From: an uncultured Eubacteriales bacterium
GTDB lineage: Bacteria; Bacillota; Clostridia; Christensenellales; Aristaeellaceae
Assembly: GCA_900540045.1 (NCBI GenBank)
Contig: UQEF01000096.1
Span: 1 to 10,188 of the forward strand
DNA length: 10,188 bases
Direction: 5' to 3'
The notes under the pieces were generated by a model, which saw nothing but the letters and a program-made list of their open reading frames with translations, searched no databases and was not told the DNA's origin. A program made the position numbers and the translations under genes. This document shows positions 6,859 to 10,188 of this stretch, one piece after another (position 1 is the stretch's first letter; each line of letters starts with the position of its first letter).

Positions 6859-6881
6859 AAACCATTCAAAAGAATAGTCAA
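6854..6881 (-). promoter_or_regulatory. Sigma-A-type promoter of the regulator/transporter operon
   Basis: On the minus strand, TTGACT (6881-6876) is separated by 16 nt from a perfect TATAAT (6859-6854). Transcription would start near 6847, giving a leader of about 30 nt before the GntR start at 6816. The elements are near consensus, so the promoter is strong by sequence and probably needs repression to be controlled. Confidence 0.8.
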
Positions 6882-6921
6882 TAGATAATAAAAAAATAAT
6901 TATTCTCTATTAGAAAATAGA
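6880..6921. promoter_or_regulatory. Array of AATAGA half-sites at and upstream of the operon -35
   Basis: AATAGATAATAA (6880-6891) and TTATTCTCTATT (6900-6911) form an inverted repeat matching at 11 of 12 positions. The inner half of the second arm, TCTATT (6906-6911), also pairs perfectly with AATAGA (6916-6921) across a 4-nt spacer. AATAGATAA occurs as an exact direct repeat at 6880 and 6916, 36 nt apart. The first arm overlaps the -35 hexamer. This looks like a multi-site operator for a dimeric regulator, perhaps the adjacent GntR protein; AT-rich chance repeats are the alternative. Confidence 0.45.
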
Positions 6922-6982
6922 TAAAAAATAACATGAAGTATAAATAAATGCATATAATTATTTCAAAATTATGAATTCTAGC

Positions 6983-7011
6983 TGTACAGTTCACCCGATT
7001 TATGGTATGCT
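6983..7011 (+). promoter_or_regulatory. Putative promoter of the cysteine desulfidase gene
   Basis: TGTACA (6983-6988, 4 of 6 consensus positions) lies 17 nt before TATGCT (7006-7011). The predicted start near 7018 leaves a leader of about 25 nt before the ATG at 7043. The -35 element lies within the 8-nt palindrome CTGTACAG (6982-6989), which might be a regulator site. It is weaker than the divergent operon promoter. Confidence 0.45.
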
Positions 7012-7042
7012 GTTTCTACAATGCAACAGGAGGCGACAAACA

Positions 7043-8320
7043 ATGGAGCGAAACGACGCCCTTTATCAGGCCTACTGCGCCATCCTGCGGGAGGAACTGG
7101 TGCCGGCTACCGGCTGCACCGAGCCTATTGCCCTGGCCTACTGCGCCGCCAAAGCGCGGCACGCCCTGGGGCGGATGCCGGACCGCGTGCGCGCGCAGGT
7201 CAGCGGAAATATCATCAAAAACGTCAAAAGCGTCACCGTGCCCAACACCGGCGGGCAAAAGGGCATCCGCGCAGCGGTGGCCGCCGGCATCGTTGCGGGC
7301 GATGAGGGGGCGGGGCTGGAGGCGCTTGGAAACGTGACCCCGGACCAGATTCGGGACATCGAGCGCTTTGCCGCGGAAACGCCCATTGAGGTGGTGCCGC
7401 TGGAAAGCGGGGTGCTGCTGGACATGATCGTGACCGTATGGAGCGGGGAGCACGAGGCCAGCGTGCGCATCAGCCACAGCCATACGCATATCGTCAGCAT
7501 CCGTGTGGATGGGAACACCCTTTTCAGCGAGGATGGCAGCGTGGAGAGCACCGAGGCGACCGTCGATTATGCGCTGCTCACCGTGGAGGACATCTGCGCC
7601 TTTGCGGACTGCCTGGACCCGGATGACGTTAGGGATGTGCTGGACCGGCAGATCGAATGCAACACCGCCATCGCGGCCGAGGGGCTCAAGAGCGGATGGG
7701 GCGCGGATATCGGCAACGTGCTGCTGGATACCTATGGAAGCGACGTGCGCGTGCGCGCCCGCGCGCGGGCCGCCGCCGGCAGCGACGCGCGCATGAGCGG
7801 CTGTGAAATGCCCGTGGTCATCAATTCCGGCAGCGGAAACCAGGGGCTGACGGTATCCCTGCCCGTGCTGGAATACGCCCGCGAATACGGCAAGAGCCGT
7901 GAGGAGCTCTACCGCGCTCTGGCTGTGGCCAATCTGTGCGCCATCCATCAGAAAACGGCCATCGGAAAGCTTTCGGCCTACTGCGGCGCGGTGACGGCGG
8001 GCAGCGGCGCGGGCGCGGGCATCGCCTATCTGCTCACGGGCGACTACAAAACCGTAGCTCACACCATCGTCAATGCGCTGGCTATCGTGAGCGGCATCGT
8101 GTGCGATGGAGCCAAGCCTTCCTGCGCCGCGAAGATCGCCTCGGCGGTGGACGCGGGCATATTGGGCTTTGAAATGTACCGCAAGGGCCATCAGTTCTAC
8201 GGCGGCGACGGCATTCTCTCCAAGGGCATCGAGAATACCATCCGCAATGTGGGCGAGCTGGGCCGCGACGGCATGCGGGAAACCGACCGCAAGATTCTGC
8301 AGATCATGACCCGGAATTGA
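7043..8320 (+). CDS. cyuA: L-cysteine desulfidase family protein (CyuA/YhaM/CdsB, UPF0597)
   Basis: A 425-residue cytosolic enzyme of the family that breaks L-cysteine down to pyruvate, ammonia and sulfide with an oxygen-sensitive [4Fe-4S] cluster; the C-terminal half is related to the serine dehydratase alpha domain. The N-terminal PATGCTEP motif (21-28) holds C25. The other candidate cluster ligands are C314 (SAYCGAV), C354 and C361 (GIVCDGAKPSC); the 40- and 7-residue spacings match the ligand spacing I recall for the Methanocaldococcus enzyme. Other landmarks are SGNIIKNVKSVTVPNTGG (54-71) and NSGSGNQG (261-268). The start at 7043 follows an AGGAGG site by 9 nt; an upstream in-frame ATG at 6971 would put the predicted promoter inside the gene and is rejected. 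It is a single-gene unit, divergent from the transporter operon and closed by a strong terminator. It may supply sulfide and pyruvate or limit cysteine toxicity; some members could act on related amino acids. Confidence 0.9.
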   Translation: MERNDALYQAYCAILREELVPATGCTEPIALAYCAAKARHALGRMPDRVRAQVSGNIIKNVKSVTVPNTGGQKGIRAAVAAGIVAGDEGAGLEALGNVTPDQIRDIERFAAETPIEVVPLESGVLLDMIVTVWSGEHEASVRISHSHTHIVSIRVDGNTLFSEDGSVESTEATVDYALLTVEDICAFADCLDPDDVRDVLDRQIECNTAIAAEGLKSGWGADIGNVLLDTYGSDVRVRARARAAAGSDARMSGCEMPVVINSGSGNQGLTVSLPVLEYAREYGKSREELYRALAVANLCAIHQKTAIGKLSAYCGAVTAGSGAGAGIAYLLTGDYKTVAHTIVNALAIVSGIVCDGAKPSCAAKIASAVDAGILGFEMYRKGHQFYGGDGILSKGIENTIRNVGELGRDGMRETDRKILQIMTRN

Positions 8321-8325
8321 CAGAG

Positions 8326-8376
8326 AAAAACAGGTCCGCCGTCCACGGCAAAGCGCCGGGTGGCGGACCTGTTTTT
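8326..8376. terminator. Bidirectional intrinsic terminator
   Basis: A perfect 15-bp inverted repeat, AAAAACAGGTCCGCC (8326-8340) and GGCGGACCTGTTTTT (8362-8376), with a 21-nt loop. Each strand ends in five T after a GC-rich stem, so it can stop transcription from both convergent genes. It begins 5 nt after the desulfidase stop codon, and its right end shares base 8376 with the stop codon of the opposing membrane protein gene. Confidence 0.9.
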
Positions 8377-10184
8377 CATGCTTGGGCGGCGGCTGCCCGT
8401 CTCCTGCGCACATCAAAGAGCACGGTCAGCAGCAGCAGGCACAGCGTCAACGGCTGCACGAAATACACGTAGCGGAAGCTCTGATGGTACAGCACCAGCA
8501 CCATGGCCAGCAGATTGCCCAGCAGCGGCGCAGCGCATAGCCACAGGCTGGCGAGGCGCCGCCTGAGCCAGTAGAGCACCAGAACGCACAGCAGAATCAG
8601 CCATGCGCCGGAGCGCCACAGAAGCATGATGTGCAGCTGGCCGGTCAGCGCCTCCCCCGGAAAGTGGAAGGCTGCGGCCCAGCGGTATGCCCGCGCGATC
8701 AGGGAGGGGTTGCGGTAGGCCTCGCCCTCCTCAGCCCCCGGCACCACCAGCCCCACGTCGGATTCGATGAAGGCGTGATCGGAATAGTCGGTGTTGTAGC
8801 TTTCATCGGGCTGGGTCACATCCCACAACAGGTTCATGCCGTCCAGCCGGTCCTTGATGACGATATCGGGATACCTGGCCAGGGCCTCCAGATAGATGGA
8901 AAAGGCCTCGCCCGCGGTGAACTGCGTCAGGTTCATGCCGTTGGGCAGGGCGTAGAGGTAGCGGTCATGCCCCTCAAAGCGGCTGTAGTAGGCGCGCCAG
9001 TCCTCCAGCGTCATGGCCCGCTGCAGGTCTTCCATGGCTCCGTTGCTCAAGGTCTTTCCCTGATGCAGGCACGCGGCCACGCCGCAGAACATGGTGGTAT
9101 AGATTGACGCCTCATTGGGCTCCACCTTGAGCAGGCGGTATACCGGCCCCTTGAACCCCGCCAGCAGCAGCACGGGCACCAGCGCGCAGGCCAGCGCACG
9201 GCCCACAAACCGCCTGTGGCGCACGCCCACCACGACCAATGCCGCGGCCATGAAGAGCATCGGCAGGATGCCGTTGTGCCTGAGGCCGCCCATCAGAAAC
9301 AGGCAGGGCACCGCCTGAATCACAAAGCCCGGCCGGCGCAGCCTGTCCGGGCTTTGGACAAGCTCGGCCATCAGCAGCGTGCCCCATACCAGCGTATAGG
9401 TGAAGGGAAAGTCCTTAAGCAGGCCGATGTTGCTCAGTACCTGATTGGGCAGAAGGCAGAATACCGCCACGCCCAGCGCCGCCGTGCGCAGCCGGGCGCC
9501 GAAGCGGCAGGCGGTCAGCGCGGCCCTCGCCACGATCAGCGAGAAGAAGAACCCCTGCACCGCCACCAGATATCCCGGATGGTCGAAGAACAGCAAAAAG
9601 AACCGATGCAGCAGCGTATGCATCACGGGATGCCAGTCGTTGAGCGGCTCCAGCCCCAGCGCCTGATAGAGCTGAAGAATGGCGTCCAGCGGAAAGCCGC
9701 CGGGCCAGAAGCTCGCCACCACCACCGCCTGACAGGCCAGCGCCACGCCCCACAGGCATGCGAAAGCCCGTCGCAGCGTGCGGCCGGACGGTTCGGCGTG
9801 CGCCGCCATGCATACGCAGGCGCGCTCGACCAGTCCCAACAGGGCCAGCAGCACCGGCACAAACCAGACGACGCCCAGCAGCAGCATCCCGACGCGGCCG
9901 GCACTGAACTGCATGCGTTCACCGGAGAGGAAGAGCCGGTATCCGAAGGAGGCAAACGACGCATACAGCGCCACTGCCAGAAGGCCGGCCAGCGCGCGCC
10001 CGCGCAGCCAGCCGCGCACCGGCAGGCGTATGCACGCCCACAACGCCGCGGCGGAGAGCGCCGCCAGAAAGACCCCCGTGGACGGGACGGGCCGAATCCA
10101 CGGCGAGGCCAAAAACAGCGCTGCCGCGATCAGCGCGTAGCCCAGGCACGCGGCGGCCACGGCGGGTTTCGACCAAGCCTTCAC
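8376..10184 (-). CDS. Polytopic membrane protein, DUF6020 / GT-C-like (5' end uncertain)
   Basis: A large integral membrane protein, 602 residues as read from a GTG at 10184. That codon is only 4 nt from the window edge, no ribosome site can be seen, and the frame stays open, so the true start may lie outside. Hydrophobic segments at about 8-30, 36-53, 66-87, 98-121, 137-159, 205-223, 235-255, 260-275, 288-300, 305-321 and 327-344 are followed by a soluble region (about 345-515) and three more helices (518-540, 546-567, 571-590). FWPGGFPLDAILQLYQ (159-174) and NDWHPVMHT (182-190) after the fifth helix resemble the DUF6020 family and the acidic first external loop of GT-C glycosyltransferases; KDFPFTYT (257-264), RHNG (302-305) and SFRYVYFVQPL near the end also fit. 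A role in lipid-linked sugar transfer to the cell surface is inference. Its upstream neighbours are not visible. Confidence 0.75.
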   Translation of the reverse strand: MKAWSKPAVAAACLGYALIAAALFLASPWIRPVPSTGVFLAALSAAALWACIRLPVRGWLRGRALAGLLAVALYASFASFGYRLFLSGERMQFSAGRVGMLLLGVVWFVPVLLALLGLVERACVCMAAHAEPSGRTLRRAFACLWGVALACQAVVVASFWPGGFPLDAILQLYQALGLEPLNDWHPVMHTLLHRFFLLFFDHPGYLVAVQGFFFSLIVARAALTACRFGARLRTAALGVAVFCLLPNQVLSNIGLLKDFPFTYTLVWGTLLMAELVQSPDRLRRPGFVIQAVPCLFLMGGLRHNGILPMLFMAAALVVVGVRHRRFVGRALACALVPVLLLAGFKGPVYRLLKVEPNEASIYTTMFCGVAACLHQGKTLSNGAMEDLQRAMTLEDWRAYYSRFEGHDRYLYALPNGMNLTQFTAGEAFSIYLEALARYPDIVIKDRLDGMNLLWDVTQPDESYNTDYSDHAFIESDVGLVVPGAEEGEAYRNPSLIARAYRWAAAFHFPGEALTGQLHIMLLWRSGAWLILLCVLVLYWLRRRLASLWLCAAPLLGNLLAMVLVLYHQSFRYVYFVQPLTLCLLLLTVLFDVRRRRAAAAQA

Positions 10185-10188
10185 GCCC

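Noticed and set aside
6860..6970. Phased A-tracts as an intrinsic DNA bend
   Set aside because: Runs of four to seven A near 6869, 6893, 6915, 6925 and 6966 are roughly multiples of a helical turn apart, but in DNA this AT-rich the spacing is not convincing without a curvature calculation.
6971..7042. 24-codon N-terminal extension of the desulfidase from the ATG at 6971
   Set aside because: It would include the predicted promoter and ribosome site, and the family N-terminus fits the ATG at 7043.
7016..8416. 466-codon open frame on the minus strand, antisense to the desulfidase gene
   Set aside because: It runs through the terminator and the promoter region and shows no family features; the plus strand has conserved motifs throughout.
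1..10188. CRISPR arrays, tRNA or rRNA genes, transposases and attachment sites
   Set aside because: No regularly spaced repeats, RNA gene signatures, transposase motifs or paired terminal repeats were seen on either strand.

Overview
The window is a GC-rich bacterial segment (coding regions high in G+C, one short AT-rich intergenic island) that reads like a gut-type anaerobic Clostridia/Bacillota genome. This assignment is inference. It rests on strong AGGAGG-type ribosome sites, a consensus TTGACT-16-TATAAT promoter, a sugar ABC transporter without its own ATPase, a GntR/FCD regulator and a DUF6020-like membrane protein. I could not compare it with any database.

Region 1 (47-6816, all minus strand) is one apparent operon of seven genes. 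It is read from a promoter at about 6854-6881 in the order: GntR/FCD regulator, uroporphyrinogen-decarboxylase (URO-D)-like protein B, extracellular solute-binding protein, URO-D-like protein A, MalF-type permease, MalG-type permease, YdhF-type aldo/keto reductase. The regulator and URO-D B overlap by 4 nt; the other gaps are 18-84 nt. Two gaps carry strong hairpins without U-tracts, one just after the solute-binding gene and one just after URO-D A. Both URO-D-like proteins lack the heme-enzyme N-terminal signature but keep a His-x-Cys...Cys triad like that of zinc-dependent, corrinoid-linked methyltransferases (MtaA/MtbA type). The working picture is an inducible operon that imports a carbohydrate-like or small polar compound and processes it with one or two methyltransferase-like enzymes and an NAD(P)H oxidoreductase. 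No corrinoid protein, activase or ABC ATPase is present in the window, so the substrate and chemistry are unknown.

Region 2 (6817-7042) is the AT-rich divergent control region. It holds the operon promoter, a palindrome over its -10 element, an array of AATAGA half-sites over and upstream of its -35 element, and a weaker promoter for the gene on the plus strand.

Region 3 (7043-8320, plus strand) encodes an L-cysteine desulfidase family protein (CyuA/YhaM/CdsB, UPF0597) with all four expected iron-sulfur ligand cysteines. It is followed by a perfect 15-bp bidirectional terminator (8326-8376).

Region 4 (8376 to about 10184, minus strand, convergent) encodes a large polytopic membrane protein resembling the DUF6020 / GT-C-like families. 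Its true start may lie beyond the right edge of the window.
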